In this document: positions 39,030 to 53,111 of the stretch, one piece after another
Numbering within the stretch: position 1 is the stretch's first letter
Layout: every line of letters starts with the position of its first letter
Made by a program: the position numbers and the translations under genes
DNA from: Holacanthus passer
Taxonomy: Eukaryota; Chordata; Actinopteri; Pomacanthidae
DNA length: 64,000 nt
Assembly (NCBI GenBank): GCA_025331565.1
Contig: JAFREQ010000182.1
Location: forward strand, 372,001 to 436,000
Reading direction: 5' to 3'
Notes under the pieces: model-generated
Databases searched by the model: none
Told to the model about the DNA's origin: nothing
What the model saw: only the letters and a program-made list of their open reading frames with translations

Positions 39030-39240
39030 CTTGGAGAAATTACGAGGGGTAATTATCACCCGCTGCAAATCAGAAGATTTTGTGATTAGCTATCAAGCCC
39101 ATTTCATTCCTCATCTTAGTTTCCGGTTTACTCGTTCCCTCCTCGCTAATTAGTCTGCCCGGTCAGCGCGTTATCTGCTCTCCTCTCTCCCTGCCGCCAT
39201 TATTCACTGCTGCCATTCTCATTTCAGTCCTCTAAGGTTT
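39030..39240. promoter_or_regulatory. Candidate conserved non-coding element
   Basis: A repeat-free block with GGGTAATTATCACCC, a short palindrome (39048-39061), CTGCAAATCAG, and CGCTAATTAGTCTGCC. Inference from composition only. Confidence 0.22.
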
Positions 39241-42200
39241 TAACATTACAAGAACATCAAGATCAATTGGTGCAGTGGTGGTTTTAGTACTAAGTGGGTG
39301 CATCTGCTGTGACCCTGCCATCCATCTGTCAGTAATAATTAGGCTGCTAGATGGATATTCTTTCTGCGCGAAGCAAACGACGGGTGAGCCCGGCATTCTG
39401 TCTCTTCAGTCTACGTGCCCATGTCTGTTTGACTGCTTGAGAAAGCAGAAATTATTCAGGCAAATGCCAGACAGCCCATTATCCTGCATACAGTAAGATG
39501 AGTCACGTCCTCATTATTAGTAATTCGAGTGAATCCTCGTCGCAAAGCTGGACTTCGGGGATAAACCCTCGTAGATCAACATGTGAGGCAGGCAGGAGAC
39601 ACACGAGGTCAGTGATTCCTCACGTCCCACGGACTATTCAGGACAACTTTTAGCCTTTTTGTTCACCTCACATGGTCAGACAAGGTTGATTAGGGATTGC
39701 ATAAGCATTATGAGACAGGCAACACTTTATTGGTTTTCCCCCTGTAGCTCAGTTTACTTACCAAGAATATAATCAAAATCTTTTCGACTGACCAGTAACT
39801 CATTTATTGGATACTTTTCATGCTTTGGAAAGTTTATTACAGTGACTAAAAATGGATCTGATTAGAAATTAGTTGAAACCGGAACTGGACCTTAAAAGAG
39901 TGCTCCATCCACTATGCGTTGCACTGCCATAACATTGTCAGAGTCACATTGCAAAGGTTTTTTTTAAGTATTACGATTGATGCAGCAGCACCCAAGATTT
40001 CATCTGTTTTATTCCATGCCTTCTTCTTCATTGTCCAAACCTACTGCCTGCATTATGCAACTTGACCGTTGACAGTTGGAGATTCGGGTGTGCTATGCTT
40101 GTAGTGGCTACGTAGCCTTGAGCCTCAAGTGGAGATGAGGAGTGGGCTACAGAGGTCTGCTAAGCTCACATCTTCCTAACTCCGCACCGCCAGACTTCTT
40201 CTTTAACAAACTGAACTGAGCAGACGAGCGCGCCAGAGTTAGCTCAAGTTGACAAAATGGGTTCGATGTGAAAGCACCCTTTGACCCAGACAGAACGCAG
40301 CAAAGCCACATATATACAGCAAGCACGCAAAGATACACAAATTGCCTGGGAGGAAAAAAAGTTTTGCATTTCTCGTGCATGACATCTGATGCTGTTTGTT
40401 CCTGTCAGTGGGACTGTAGTGGTTGAATACACCTTCAGACTCTGACTGTGAGACTGTGTTATGAGACCTGTGCCTGGTGAGCTGAGAGGTCTCTCTAGTT
40501 TGAAGCCAGTTGTTAGTTGTGCGAGTAATATTTTAGAATTGATTATGTGTGACTCTTGCCCAGTTCCCTGTGGTCATCTTATTATAACAGCATCGTGAGC
40601 TGTAGTCAACTTTGTGCACTTTTTTTGGGAAGTCAAGTAAAAGGAAACAAGAAGCTTCTGTAAATGCATAGATAAATGCCAGGATTTTGACTTTTGTTTA
40701 AGACATGTTGAAACCAAATACAAATTGATCTATCGCCTCTGAGCCTTATTAGTACAATCCAAGAGACTCTCAGCCTTTGCTAAGGTGTTGAAAGTGTTGC
40801 CACATGGTTGGTTCGATGAGCAGCGAAAGCAGTTCTTAGTCCACGGAGTCAAGGGAACAATTGGAAGAACTTTGGCTGCTGCATCATCACCTCAAGAACA
40901 CTGGAGTTAATGAGGAAAATTACACACGGTGTCTATTTATGTGGGGGGAAGAGAGAGAGACCGGATCAGTCAAGTAGAATATTATCTCTGTAATGTGAGA
41001 GATTTTATCTGGTAAGGAGATGGCAGCGCTCTTATGCCTTTATTTAAAGACAGTAGAGTAAGAGTAAATCATTTAGTCGGCCGCAGAGAACAGAGCCTCA
41101 GCATCATTTATTATTTCTGAGATGTAAAACTGTCTCAAAATGTCCTCTTGTTACAGCTATTAACTGTGTTTTTAAAGATTCCATAACTTGCAGTTTATTT
41201 GCTCATTACTTGCATCCAGCCTTCTGGTAGGTTCTCTGTAACGTCTTCACTCATTTCACTTTTCTTTACAGAGCATTTTGGTCTGTGAGGACACAGTTAA
41301 AATTACCCAACAAAGTTTCGCACGCTGACCCGAAAGGGCGCCTTCAACTTTGTGTGTTCGAAGTTGAATTATCTGCTGCATGTGCAAGGATAAAATGCTT
41401 CTTTATGAATTTGGCTTCATCGGAGTGGTTAGACACGCAGATGCAGCCGTGCACGCAAACAGAACCTGAGCAGGAACAAACCTGCTTCAGCTCGGCCTCG
41501 CACACCTCTGTGGCCAATTTACCATTGAAAATCTTTAATTTCATACTTTTAAATATTTATCCTCTCCAGCATCACTTGGATTTGTGTACAGTGGACTTGG
41601 GCTGTTTGATAATCTCATTGGGTGGATAATCAGAGGGCTCTGTGAATAGGAATGCTTCTTCAGATTGCAGAATCAATATTCAGCGCAGGCAGGAGCGTTT
41701 CTCTATAATAGTCCTATTCTGTAGAATGTATGGATTAAATGTGAAAAAAAAAACAGGATCTTCACCACCACACTAAAGCTGTTTTGTCTGCAGAGATTGC
41801 AGAGCCTGAGAAGGCACCGTACTGTGCGATATAATTCCCCCAGCGGACACACATACCTGTAATGGAAGGAAAAACATTAGCATCAGGAGCAGGTGGAGTA
41901 TGAAGATATATGATGTATAAGCCGCCGTTCGTTGGCCGGCTGCTGGCACTTGTGCCCCAGTTTTACAGCCTCCTGACTGTTTTATCAGCTCACATCAGTG
42001 TGTGTGCAAAAATACACATATAGTGTATGTACACATACGTGTGTATGGACATGTCAGTGTGTATATACTAAAGAGAGAAAAGGCTTTTCAATTGCCTCAT
42101 GCCCCACCAGGCTGCCCCGGCGCAGCTGGGGAGGAGGCCAGAGACATTACTCAGCTATTAAACTGTTATTCGCAGGTGTCACCCTCAGCGGGGGCTGTGT

Positions 42201-45200
42201 TGATAGAGGCAGAAACGCCCTCAAGGTCCACAGCTATATACACACACACACATATCCTTCAGGCAGGGGTGTTCGAGGTCCGGGCTCCTGGCTGTGGCTC
42301 CCCGGCTTGATGGGGCGTAACAGGGGCCAGAAGGGGAGCAGACGGGTGAGCCATGTCTGGCCAAGAGGGGGGCAGCGGGACACCAGAGGACAACGGGACT
42401 GCGCCAGTAGGGAGGCCACCTGCCACTCCATTTCACCCGTGATGAATCGGCCTGGTTTCTTTTCTCTTTGCCTCGTTTCTGTTGGGGAGCTCAGGCTTCG
42501 TTCTGACGGCTGCTAGGAGAGTGTATAGTATAGTGTATATATAAAGTATTAGTCATCTTGGGATTAAACATCTTTTGTGGCCCTGGAGGAGCTTTGTTAA
42601 TTGAGAAAAAGTGACCCTGATAATGTCAAAGTGATGTCATCAGGGTTATCCCAGCAAGCAGCAAGCCTGCAGGGTGTGGAGATTGAAAGACATGAGAGTT
42701 TACCAGCCAAGGATGATCTAACAAAAGCTGTCAAGTTGGATCTGCCTTTTTTGGACCATGATCAATTCCAGGGAATAAATGTGTGGATATCTTGGCCTCT
42801 GCTACTTTGATTTTTGCTAGTAATTTACTAGCAATTGCATGAAATACGTTTGCATTATTTGAACATATTCTATTTATTGCCTAATAGTGAATTCTTCTAG
42901 AACCTAAAGCCTAGTGTTTAAAGAAGTGGCCCTAAACCAACAGCTGCCCTCCTCACCTCCAATCCCTAATATTTGCAGTAGTGACAATTAAAACAGATCA
43001 GGTTCCTGGATTCCTGTAACTTGCATCGACCCATTCAGACAGAACACCAGTGCAGGTTTGACTCACACCACTGTTTAAGACCATGCCTGCAAAAATGACT
43101 CATTTTCTATTTGCATCTCAACAAGGGCTGCAAACCACTTAATAATCACCTGTCCCTTTGCTTCTATTTATCAACAAGTTATTTGTCTTCTTTCATAATG
43201 AGCTGGACATTAATAGTTTCTGGTACTTACGCCAGCGCCGGTGTGCGAGACACAACCTACCTGATACAGTAAGTGACTCATTTGTTTCCGCAGTCCATTA
43301 CGCTCCAGCTGTGCTAGCTGATGTTTTAGGAAGCAGGTTCATTCATTACCTGCTTCATTAGTTCTGTCCCTCAAGGTATGGCACCTTTCTGTGATTCTCT
43401 TTTTTTTCCTCTAACACCACTTTTTTTTTAAGGCTTTGACCAAAGAATGCCAGACAGGCAGTTTCCTGTGCAATGTCCCTCAGGGGCTTTAAAAATATCA
43501 TCCATAGGGGGGAAGTGAATAACTGGATCTGCATGACTGAGTATGTGGGGAAAAAAAAAACTAACCTTTTTCAATTACATAAATAGAGAAAGGCAAAATC
43601 ATCACTTTACCAGAACAATTTCAACAATTTGATCCCTGGGGAGTCATTAGATGTATTATTTTCCTGCATCAATCCTGCGTCAGCGCAGCAGTCTGTACAT
43701 TAAAGCTAAATATTTAAAAAACTATAATTCCTGTTATTAATCTCTCTCAGTATAATACACGCCCGAGAAAAACACTTAGTATCCTCTGAAAACCAAATTA
43801 TGATTTTTCACTTCGCCTTGTGGTGCAGTGCAGAGAAGGCATTCAGTCAAAGCATGACTCACGCACACAGCTGTGTTATATTTTGCTCGACTGGAATCCA
43901 GCTTGCCTCCTCATATACATTCACAGCAGATTTCACAAACGTCGGTTTGCGATATCTGCACAAAAAATAAGAGAGTCATCGCAGCGGGGGACATCCTCTC
44001 AGCAAATGCTGTTTGTTCAAATCCAGTTGCGTTACTTCCTCCAGTGTGATCACACACACAGTGTGATTTTTCTGCCTATCACAAAAAAATATAAAGACGG
44101 CAAATTATTTTTTTTTTTAACGTATTCAAGTATTATGCCTTGAAGATGGCTTTAGATGGCAGACTGGTTGCCTTTGATTGTGTTTACCACCCATTGCTTT
44201 CTTAATTGGTTCCCTCTAATTTAGGAAACTTGCTTGTTGAATGTTTTGTTAAGTGCCAAAGATGTGTGGTGGCGCCAAACAGCACCCTGCGGAGCGGCGC
44301 AGTCGCGAAGAGTCAGGCTTGAGCGGGATGCATGAAAACGCAACCACGCAAACACACGTCGTCTGTTGGAGGGGGGGTCCTTGTGAAGTGGGTCCAGAGC
44401 TGCTGGACGGAGGCCTGAATGCTGTCGCTGTGGGCTCAACGCCAGGGGCCGGTTCTGCCTCTGGCCCCCAGTTTGACTCTATCGCAGAGCCACACACTTC
44501 CTTGTACACTGATGTGTCTGCATGCAAAAGCAGTAGTTCTGTAGTGACAGCATCCGCCACGATTATGGAGAGCTTCACCTATGGCCTGATTTGAATGGAT
44601 GTGATGCATGTCCATGTGTGACGGGAGGTGAAAATTGAAAAACTCCACAACAGTAATCATTGTGCACATAACATCTTTTTTAACTTAAGACTTACATATG
44701 AAGTCGACAAAGATGTTGCCGTGTTTGATTGTCTGTGAATCCAAATACATGATCCACCTAGAAGTGTCATGTGTACAGTCTTTACTGTTCTTTCTATCTG
44801 CACTCTTACTCACACCGACTCCAACTCGGGATCAGAACCCAAAGCCTCTGTTGATTGAAACGCAGCGATGCTATAAGCTGCGGCTCCTCTTCCTCCCACC
44901 TCCACTCCCACTTGTCTTGGCACAGCTCCTGCACATTATTCCTGCAGCTCTGTCGAGTGTCTTGGCTTCCTCGCAGTCATCCCTCGCAGTGTAGCTTTCC
45001 TAATAAGAAGCAAATGCAAGTTGTTGTTTTTTTTAGCGTTTTCGTGGAAAATGAAATCTTGTTGCTGTTTATCTCCCGGTCTAATGAGACACAAGGAGGT
45101 ATGGGATAGCTGCCGCATCGCAAACAGTAATCAGAAGGAAGATGCCGCACATGTACTCTGCACCCTGTGTGCGTTTCACATCTTCGCACGCAGCTAATCA

Positions 45201-45700
45201 TTCGCCGCGCTCTGTGTTTGATTTGCTTTGAATGAAACAAACTTAATTTCAAGGGCTCAGCAAGATACAATGCTTCGTAATTAAGCTCCAGCGTGCTTCC
45301 CTATCTGGAGCTATTGACTTTCCTACCAAGTAATGTTTAAGCAAGTCAGCACGTCCTGAATGTTCTTTCAGAAACATTCACACCTGGTTACCCTGCTGTC
45401 AATCTGCTGCGATTTTACCCTGCACGTTTCACCGTCAGCTGTGAGAGCTACTGTATGGAGTCAGAGCTCCTCTCTCCATATTCAGCGCTGGCTTATCCTT
45501 TACATACTAAACAGCAGAGAGCCTGTGGGCCTGGACTGAAACTGTGTGTGACAGGTAAATAGACAATATGTGCTTAGGTGAATGTATAGCATGTCGCCTG
45601 GGGGACGCTTTGATGTGTGCATGCATCCTAAGGGGGGATATGGGTCGGTGCAGATAGGGTTTGTCGCCGCACACACGCACAAGCAGGCTGCAATGTGTGG

Positions 45701-45894
45701 CGGCAGGGTGGCCTAGAAACAAAGCAGAGAGGCCGCGTTTTTGATTGGCCTGAGTTCAAGAGCTCACCCTGCTAACGTGCCCTCAAGCAAGATGCTTAAT
45801 CCCAGTGTGTGACCTTTGAACTTTCTCAAAGAGGGCAAGCAAATGAGGATCTGCCCTCTGGGGGGAAAGTACAGTTTCATATTGTGTTACATAA
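45701..45894 (+). mobile_element. tRNA-derived SINE
   Basis: The head GGCGGCAGGGTGGCCTAGAA (box A-like, GTGGCCTAGAA) is followed by GAGAGGCCGCGTTTTTGATT and a box B-like GAGTTCAAGAGCTC at 45753. The body then reads GCTAACGTGCCCTCAAGCAA then GATGCTTAATCCC. This is the order of a SINE family common in percomorph fish, with the head derived from a tRNA. The copy is mutated in both promoter boxes (AGTGG to AGAAA; GGTTCGA to GAGTTCAA) and is inactive. The right border is approximate. Confidence 0.78.
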
Positions 45895-46430
45895 CAAACA
45901 TACAGTGACACTTTTTTTATTCCTGTGCATCTCTTAACCACCAAGGGGGGGCGGGGGGGAAAACACAAGCAAGACGTAGCCTGTCATATTAAAGCAGCCA
46001 GCAGCAAATTGCACATCTAGGCTAATAAAAGCGACAGGGAAATTGCTGCCAGCAGATTTCCTCCAAATCTCCCCAGTAATTCCCCATGAGCTCTGGCATT
46101 ACTGCCTCACTACCCAGCCTCAGATTAACCCCCAACCCCCACCACCGTCCCACCCCACCCGCCAAGGCCTCACAGCAATGCAGCTCTTTAGCCTCTTGAT
46201 TTCAATGCTTGTACATTGTCCTATTTCAAAAGTGGCTCTTCTTTTCACATGTAGCTTATTAGTGAGAAGCATTGTAAGGTCACAGTCTAGTACTAGTGTT
46301 GTAACATATTGTGTGTTGGCAGGTAATAATTATAATTTCAAAAGATCCATATCTACATTATAAGCTTGAGGGTGTTACAATCTTTATAAGGATTTACTTA
46401 AGCAAGACAAATGCACCCTTGACATGCAAT
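45895..46430. other. Intron segment, nothing recognised
   Basis: Contains a G-rich run near 45946-45959 and a C-rich run at 46130-46160. No gene evidence. Confidence 0.5.
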
Positions 46431-46671
46431 TAGGGCCAAAACAATTTGTGAATTAAAAGTTAATCAAGTGTCAGAAAATTAATCAACAGCTATTTTGGTA
46501 ACTGATTGAGTCAATTCCAAGGCAAAGTTGCCAAATATTCACTGGTTCCAGTTTCATAAATGTGTTTTTCTCCTTGCTCTGTAAACTCATATTTTGTTTT
46601 GAACTAAGCTCATTGAGACTAAATGATTTAGAGATTAATTGATAAAAAACTAATCATCAGTTGAAGATCTA
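46431..46671. mobile_element. Degraded MITE-like repeat ('ATTAATCGATTAATC' type), copy 1
   Basis: The block has AGTTAATCAAGTGTCAGAAA, ATTAATCAACAGCTATTTTG, then a CAAATATTCACTGGTTCCAG core, and closes with AGATTAATTGATAAAAAACT then AATCATCAGTTGAAGATC. This order matches a very common fish non-autonomous DNA element whose ends read 'AATCGTTAGTTGCAGCCC'. The internal region is shortened and the ends are worn. Confidence 0.75.
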
Positions 46672-47271
46672 AAATCAGCCACTCCCTGAAGAGGTGGCTC
46701 ATCATCTCTATGTACCCCCACTCCATTTCTAACAGTTCCCACAGTACATCCACTAGAACAGCTGTACCCACTTACTTTCCTCCCGCACTCCGACTCCACC
46801 TCGTCTCTGTCTCCTCTCCACTCCCTCAACCCCCGGGTCAACCGGCCCTGCTGCGCTTCACCTCTGAAAGCGTTTGACCTAGACCCGGTGTCCAAGCCCT
46901 GCCAAACCGAGCCGATTGACATTCAGGACAACATCTCGTGTATCCCAGCTCGCAGCGAGCGAAGAGACTCGGCATGAACCCACCTCCACTCTGCACGTCA
47001 GTGTACACAGCAACTGATATTAAAGATTCTTTTTTGGAGCGCTTTAGGAAGCCAAATCTGTGTTTTATGGATTCTCTTTCTTCTCTCGCTCAGACTGTCT
47101 CACTCGCTCTCTGTAAATCTATTGCTTTAACCCAGTCTTGCGCTATCCCTCCTTCTTTCACTTCGCTTTTAGAAGGCGAGGTCTTTTGTTATCAGCCACA
47201 CAGCTCTGGGGACGACAGTATCGGTCTGTCCGCCGCTTTGGTTCAGACTAAAATATCCAATAGAATTATCG
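46672..47271. other. Intron segment between repeats, nothing recognised
   Basis: C/T-rich sequence on the + strand at 46730-46870. Frames here are short and unsupported. Confidence 0.45.
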
Positions 47272-47488
47272 GATGAAATTTTGCACGGCCGTTCACGGTG
47301 TCCAGAGGATTAAGTCTTCTGACTCTACTGATCTCCTGCCTTTTCATCCAGTGCAAAAGTGCAGGTCAAAATTATTGTTTATCCTGGGAAATATCTCAAC
47401 ATCTACAGGGTGGATTAGTACAAAATTTGGTATAGATGGTTCCCAGATGATGAATCCTGCTAACTTTGTGTTTAGTGCTTATTACTAA
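47272..47488 (+). mobile_element. Interspersed repeat ('ATCTCAACATCTAC' type)
   Basis: It contains the phrases GGTGTCCAGAGGATTAAGTC, AAATATCTCAACATCTACAG, GGTGGATTAGTACAAAATTT and GGTTCCCAGATGATGAATCC in the order of a repeat I recognise from many teleost genomes, where the unit often occurs in series. It is non-coding as far as known; the class is not asserted. Confidence 0.72.
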
Positions 47489-49169
47489 CACATTGAACTT
47501 GGATTCATATATAAATGACTCTCTCTCCACATAAATCACTGTATTTGTGTGTGTGGGTGTTTTTGCACTCCCTTGTGATGGCTCAATTCACAAATGCATT
47601 TTTATTCAGTTGGGAATTTGGATTTGGAAGTAATCAATCAGATGGCTTCACCTTTTCAGCGCATCACATGTGCATAGATTGCAGGGTGTCATTAATGTAA
47701 TCACGTGCGCAGTTATGAACGAAGAACACGAGGAGAGGCCAAATGTCAAACAGCTGCCTGGCGTCTGGTATGGAAGTTGTTAGCTAATGCTCATGTTAAA
47801 TGCCACATCAGTAATTTAGCATTTTATAACTCAAACACATGTGATCATGCATGACAGGATCTATGGATTAATGATACCCTCACTTTTTGGCTTACATGAT
47901 TGACTGATAAATAACAGATAATTTCCTGAATCAAGCCACGTCTCAAAAAACACACACAAAGTCCACTTTCTGTCAGTCTGTATATAAATGTCACAACATC
48001 CAAATACTCACATTCATACACAATATTAACTGCTTCTATGTCCATTAAAAATATTTATGTGGAGTCATTTATATATGTATCCCATAATACATTTGTGAAT
48101 CCCTCTGTGTGCATTCATTAATACTGAGACTGATCCGCAAGCCGCGAGCGTAGCTGTAGACTCTTGTTTTATCTCCCTCTCGCCCTCTCTTCTCACTTTA
48201 TTCTCTCTCAAAGTTTTAATTTATATCATCCCAGAGTCAATTTGCCTAAGTGATGTGAGTGAGGTGTGCCAGTGGCACCAGCAGCTGGTTTTTAAAGTAT
48301 GTGCCCCGACAGCCTCAGCGAGGGAGACGGGGGTCTCGCACTTCTGCAGGGGCTCCGTCTCGGCAATGCAAAATAAAACATTAAGTTTATGAATAAATAA
48401 AAAAAATAGGAAAAGGACATTTTCAAATAATGAACAGCATTTAACTGATATTGCGGGATAATATAACATTTCCTTATATTAAGAGTTTTAAAAATGGATT
48501 ATTTCACACCTTCATGGTGATATTTTGGCTATTTATTTCATCATGACTTCATCATTTAGTCCTGAACACTTTCATTCACGTCAGCAGATGACCAAGATGA
48601 AAATAAAAATGGCATGACTGGTGCCCGGAAATGAAACGATAAGCAAATAATAGGAGCATGTTCTGCCAAGTTTCCTAAAATAACACCAGTGTTTCATTCA
48701 GTTGGCAGTTAGCTCTTAGCCCATTGACTGCTGAACATAATGTTATTTTAGATGAGTGAAGTTTTCATTTAACATTAGGCTTGACGTGATCCAGAAGCTT
48801 GCAGACGCATGAAGCCAGATTAAACTGGTGGAAAACAAAGTGGAGACACAGGTCTATATCATTCTCTCCCTAATGTGGCTGTAAAGTAGATAAGGAGCAG
48901 GTGTGTGTTGAAGCAGCGGTAGGTCTGATCGAGGCAGACGCATGTGATAGCTATCCTACACACAAGCTCTCAGGTCATGAGGAATTCAAATACAGAGGCA
49001 GCAGCCGGTCAGATGCATCATTTACCTGTAGAGAGGGAAGCAGGGTAAAGGAGGGGCAACTGAGTGAAAGACAAACGAAGGGAAAGGCGGCGAGGTAGCG
49101 TAATTTGATCGGCGTATGCTGGGAACTCATCAGTATGCTGCTCATGTGCCGCCCCCCCATCTTTGTACT

Positions 49170-49191
49170 ACACACACACACACACACACAC
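49170..49191. repeat. (CA)n microsatellite
   Basis: Twenty-two bases of pure AC/CA. Confidence 0.95.
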
Positions 49192-51751
49192 GTACGCATG
49201 GAAGTTGCACAAGGATAAATAACAGACTAATGTGATCGTGTAAACAACTCCATCACTCTCATTGTGCTCGGGATTCAGCATTCGCAGTCCATACACAAAC
49301 ACACACACACTTTTGTTATAACACTCATGAACCCTGACCCCGGTTATTCCCACATTCTCGCGTCTATTTGCTTTTCATTTATTTATAGGCGCTGAGTAAT
49401 TCTCAGTGCGGAGCTAAATGTGTCATCCAGCAGCACGAGTTGTCATGAAATGCTCGGTTGGATTATTAAGTTTGTTTACCTCAGGAAATCAGGAGACTTT
49501 TTTTAACTTGAGACTATATTTTATTTTGGGGACTTTTTGATGTCGATTGATACCCAGCTCTACTTTTTAATTAGTTCATTTATTTTTTAACCCTTGTCAT
49601 AATAATATCCAATTTTCTTGCAAAAGTATTGCATCTTCATAAAGTTGCAGTCTTGTGTGAGACATTTTTTAAAAAAAATGTTAAAACTTGATGCAGCAGA
49701 GGCCAAAATATCGAAGTGTGTAGTGCTCCTTTTATTCCAGCAAGCCTTCAGTCACACTTGCTCATGCTTCACACACACTCATTTCACTCTGCCCTCAAAG
49801 CCTCATCTGAACTGATTATGGGCTTGAACAGAGCATCTGATACAACATTTCAGAGTTTATTGGAAATCATGATGCAGTATTTGCGATATTTTGCGGATTA
49901 TCAGCGAGCGCCGATCACACGGCGGATTTGGGAGCGCCGCTTAAATCTCTACGGTGGAGAAGCTACTATTCTAACAGTGGATGAAGTGAATAAGCCCAAA
50001 AGCTCCTAATGTGCCTGCTGGTTTACAGATTATAACAGATGTTTGTCAGCCTGTTTCGCTGGTGAAATGTGGTGGCTGCAAACAGTGATAAAGGCTTTTT
50101 GGTGACGAGTGTGTTGTTGGTTGAAAATTGTGAAAGCAGAAATGTTTTCTTTTACTGCAGGGGTGAATTTCCTGTTATATCAGACCACGTCTTTTTATCT
50201 TATAATACCATCATGAAAGGTCAGCATGTTAAGAAATGTTTTTCTCATTCATCACATGTGCACAAATTTGCATTTTAACAGCATGAAATATACCAAGAAA
50301 TATGGATGTATACTTATTCTCAGTCCCCCTCTGTTGCATTCAGGATTCATGGAACGATGCATGATTGACAGATCAGCACTCTCAAATTTATGCACACACC
50401 ATGATATCCCCCCTTTATAATGTTTTCCGGCATAAGGTCATAATTTACCTTGCCTCCAGTTACTTCCTCTACTCCCTCCCTCCCACCTCTTCATAGCATT
50501 CCTTGTAATTTATCGTATTGTTTTTAATTAAATGGATGGCAAGGGGTTTAAGTGCCCAGCAGTTCCAAGACTTGCCATTTCACATTTGAATTCTAAATTC
50601 AGCGCACACCTACTGTAAAGCGGGACTATAAAGCTGAATAGGTCCCAAACTGCTGCGCTGCGTGTTAGAGGGATTGAACAGTTAGACAAATGTCACCTTT
50701 AGAAGAGAAGAGCAGGGATAATACAGCGACGGCCTGGTGGCGGCGAAATACAAACTTCACAGACATCAGGACACCGCAGATTCACGGCTCCGGCAGTCTG
50801 GCTCGTGTATTCTCAGTCTGGCGTAGAGGATCAGAGAGGAACCATCCTCGGATTAGAGAGATGCTCGCCCTGATAAAAGAACTTTAAATTAAATGGAGTC
50901 ACAGCGGGCTCAGCGCGGCGCCACTTCCTTCAGTAAAAACTAAACCACATTTCTGCGTCTTATGAAACAAGATTACAAGAAATTAGGGTAGTTTCATGTT
51001 CTAATATATCGCACCTTATTGCTTTATTCCACTATCTGTGCATGCAGTCCGCACCTTGCAGCACAGAGTACGGTCAGACCACCAGAGCGCTTAATAAGGA
51101 AAATATACTGCAGCAAGGAGTCATGGGTGGGAGCGAGCAAATCAATTCGATTATCCACAGTCCAAGCTGAGATGTATGTCGGAATAATCAGAGGGTGAGC
51201 TATAGACTCCAAGGGTTTATTCTCTCTGACTGGCGTTAAATGTGATTTCCCCATATATCAGGTCATTGGAGAGTGTGCCTCAAAGGTTATTTGCTGTAGG
51301 TGGCCGTTCATGCGACTCTGATTTTATTCTGATGGCGATCTGACATTCAACAATCACGGCCTGACGACCCTCCTGACCTTACAACATTAAAATCTTTTAT
51401 TTCGCAAATGCACCATTCTTGTCCGAGCCCCCAACACCCCAAGGAGAATCCTTGTCACCTTTTTCATGCCAGATATTTCCTATCACGGTGACATTTTGAC
51501 GTCCCCGGACACTCGTGTCAATCTTATGGTAATTTATCCAGATGGACACATGGAGGGTTTTTAAGCACGTTTTCTCATCATGGCATGTTTATCAAAATGC
51601 ACATTTTTATATTGTTGCCGAATTTGGAGCAAATGGTCCAAACGTCCTTTTTTGATGTGAACATTAATTTACCTCCATATGTTCATGCAAATTGGAAGGA
51701 CAGAATCACAGGTAATACAAATCACTCCACATGTCCTGTCTATGCATCAGA

Positions 51752-51781
51752 ACACACACTCACACACACACACACACACAA
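51752..51781. repeat. (CA)n microsatellite
   Basis: About 30 bases of CA with one T interruption. Confidence 0.95.
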
Positions 51782-52235
51782 AAGCGGAGATCTCACACTG
51801 TGTTTTTCTGTGAACATGACGGACAGGGAGGAAGCAGCAGGATGCTGTGTAGATGATGCCTGCTCTCACCAGAGCTTTAACCTTTCCCTCAGCGTCCTTC
51901 CTGCAGAGTCCCTCTTTCCTCCCGGCCCCCTCTGTCACACAGTCCCATTGTTTGTCCTCGTCCTGATTCGGCGCTCATTATAGAAACCTGTTTATGCACA
52001 CAACTCTCCCAAGACATGCTGCAAGGCATGAGAGAGGAGGGAGACAGGTGAGGCGGAAGACAAAGGAGAGGAGTATGAGTCGAGATAGAGAAGACGAATG
52101 AACGTTTAAAAGAGAAGCAGAAAAACGGAGCAGTGGTGACAGCTGATCTACTGTTATTGATGTTTGACAATTCAGCTCGTCAGTTAGCATCTGTGCCTGA
52201 AAATAACACTTCACGTTTCAGATAGGGTGAGTCAA

Positions 52236-52395
52236 AGAAGCAATTAGTCAATTGGCAGAAAAGCAATTAACAATATTTATTAATGTCACTTTTTAAGCAA
52301 GAATGACATCGAACAACACAGCTGTTTTCATTGTTCTATACACTACACAATTAATCAGTTAATCATAAACATTACTGATCAATTAAAGCTGCTTT
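52236..52395. mobile_element. Degraded MITE-like repeat, copy 2 (related to 46431-46671)
   Basis: AGCAATTAGTCAATTGGCAG, a CACTTTTTAAGCAAGAATGA core, then CACAATTAATCAGTTAATCA and ACTGATCAATTAAAGCTGC follow the same order as the 'ATTAATCGATTAATC' family. It is strongly degraded, so assignment is less certain than for copy 1. Confidence 0.5.
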
Positions 52396-53111
52396 AACTA
52401 TGTTTGTTGCAAATTTCTAACATTTCAATCTAACATTTCATTACATTGTAAATTCGCATGATGAAAATGTTAGAAAATATTGCAGATCTGGAGAAACATT
52501 AGCCGTTTCTGCAACATGTCCAACATTCACTCTCATTCTCGGTTTTGTTCGGGCTTTAGCTCACTGTGTTTGAGTTTGTTCAACAGTGAGATGCTCATTT
52601 TGTCCTGCTGGACATGTGGTGTACAGCAGAAGAAAAAAAAAATCTTAAGGAGAGCAGAATAAAACCAAAAGAGGCTGAAAATCTCAGAGTTGTGTGGGAG
52701 TGCTGAGTTGAGTGATATCTCACATTGCATATCGGATTCTTTGCAAACATGAAAAAAATATTAGAGCAGCTTTAATCAATAATAAATTGCAGCTGCATAC
52801 CTACTTTAAAATCTATACGAAACCATTTACAAATCTCATGTATTCCTGCTGGAAATTCTGACTTGAAAGGCTTGAAGGAAAACCAGATTTTCAGTCTTTT
52901 CGCGCACGTCTGGAACGGGCGCTTGTAATTTCAAGAAAAATGCGACGCGGCATCAACGTCTCATCTCATGTATTTTTGAGAGAACATCCCCGGTACATGC
53001 ATTCCTACCACCGGAGTGCCACAGTCACACCATGTAAACCCGGCTCTCTACTTTTCCTCTCTCCCCCTAGAGAAATGCAATGCAATGATTTTCCAAACCC
53101 ACTAACAACGA

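Larger units (their letters stand above)
27259..45700. other. Intron segment, mainly unique DNA with microsatellites
   Basis: No exon or confidently named transposon. Simple repeats include CT at 30598-30642, T19 at 32877-32895, A19 at 33553-33571, G14 at 34283-34296 and GA at 38850-38874. AT-rich sequence lies at 37560-37780, and TG/AC-rich sequence at 41998-42070. The 172-codon frame at 41998-42516 begins in that TG/AC-rich DNA and shows no domain. Confidence 0.5.
47489..52235. other. Intron segment, unique DNA with two CA tracts
   Basis: No exon was seen. CA microsatellites lie at 49170-49191 and 51752-51781. Sequence at 50500-50900 is repeat-free but has no particular signal. Confidence 0.5.

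Noticed and set aside
39650..39740. Phrase TTATGAGACAGGCAACACTTT resembling CTATGAGTCAGGCAACACCTT at 11060
   Set aside because: Similarity covers only about 20 bases and flanks do not match, so no shared repeat can be claimed.
41998..42516. 172-codon plus-strand frame
   Set aside because: It starts in TG/AC-rich low-complexity DNA, giving Cys/Val/Thr/His-rich sequence, and then continues without any motif.
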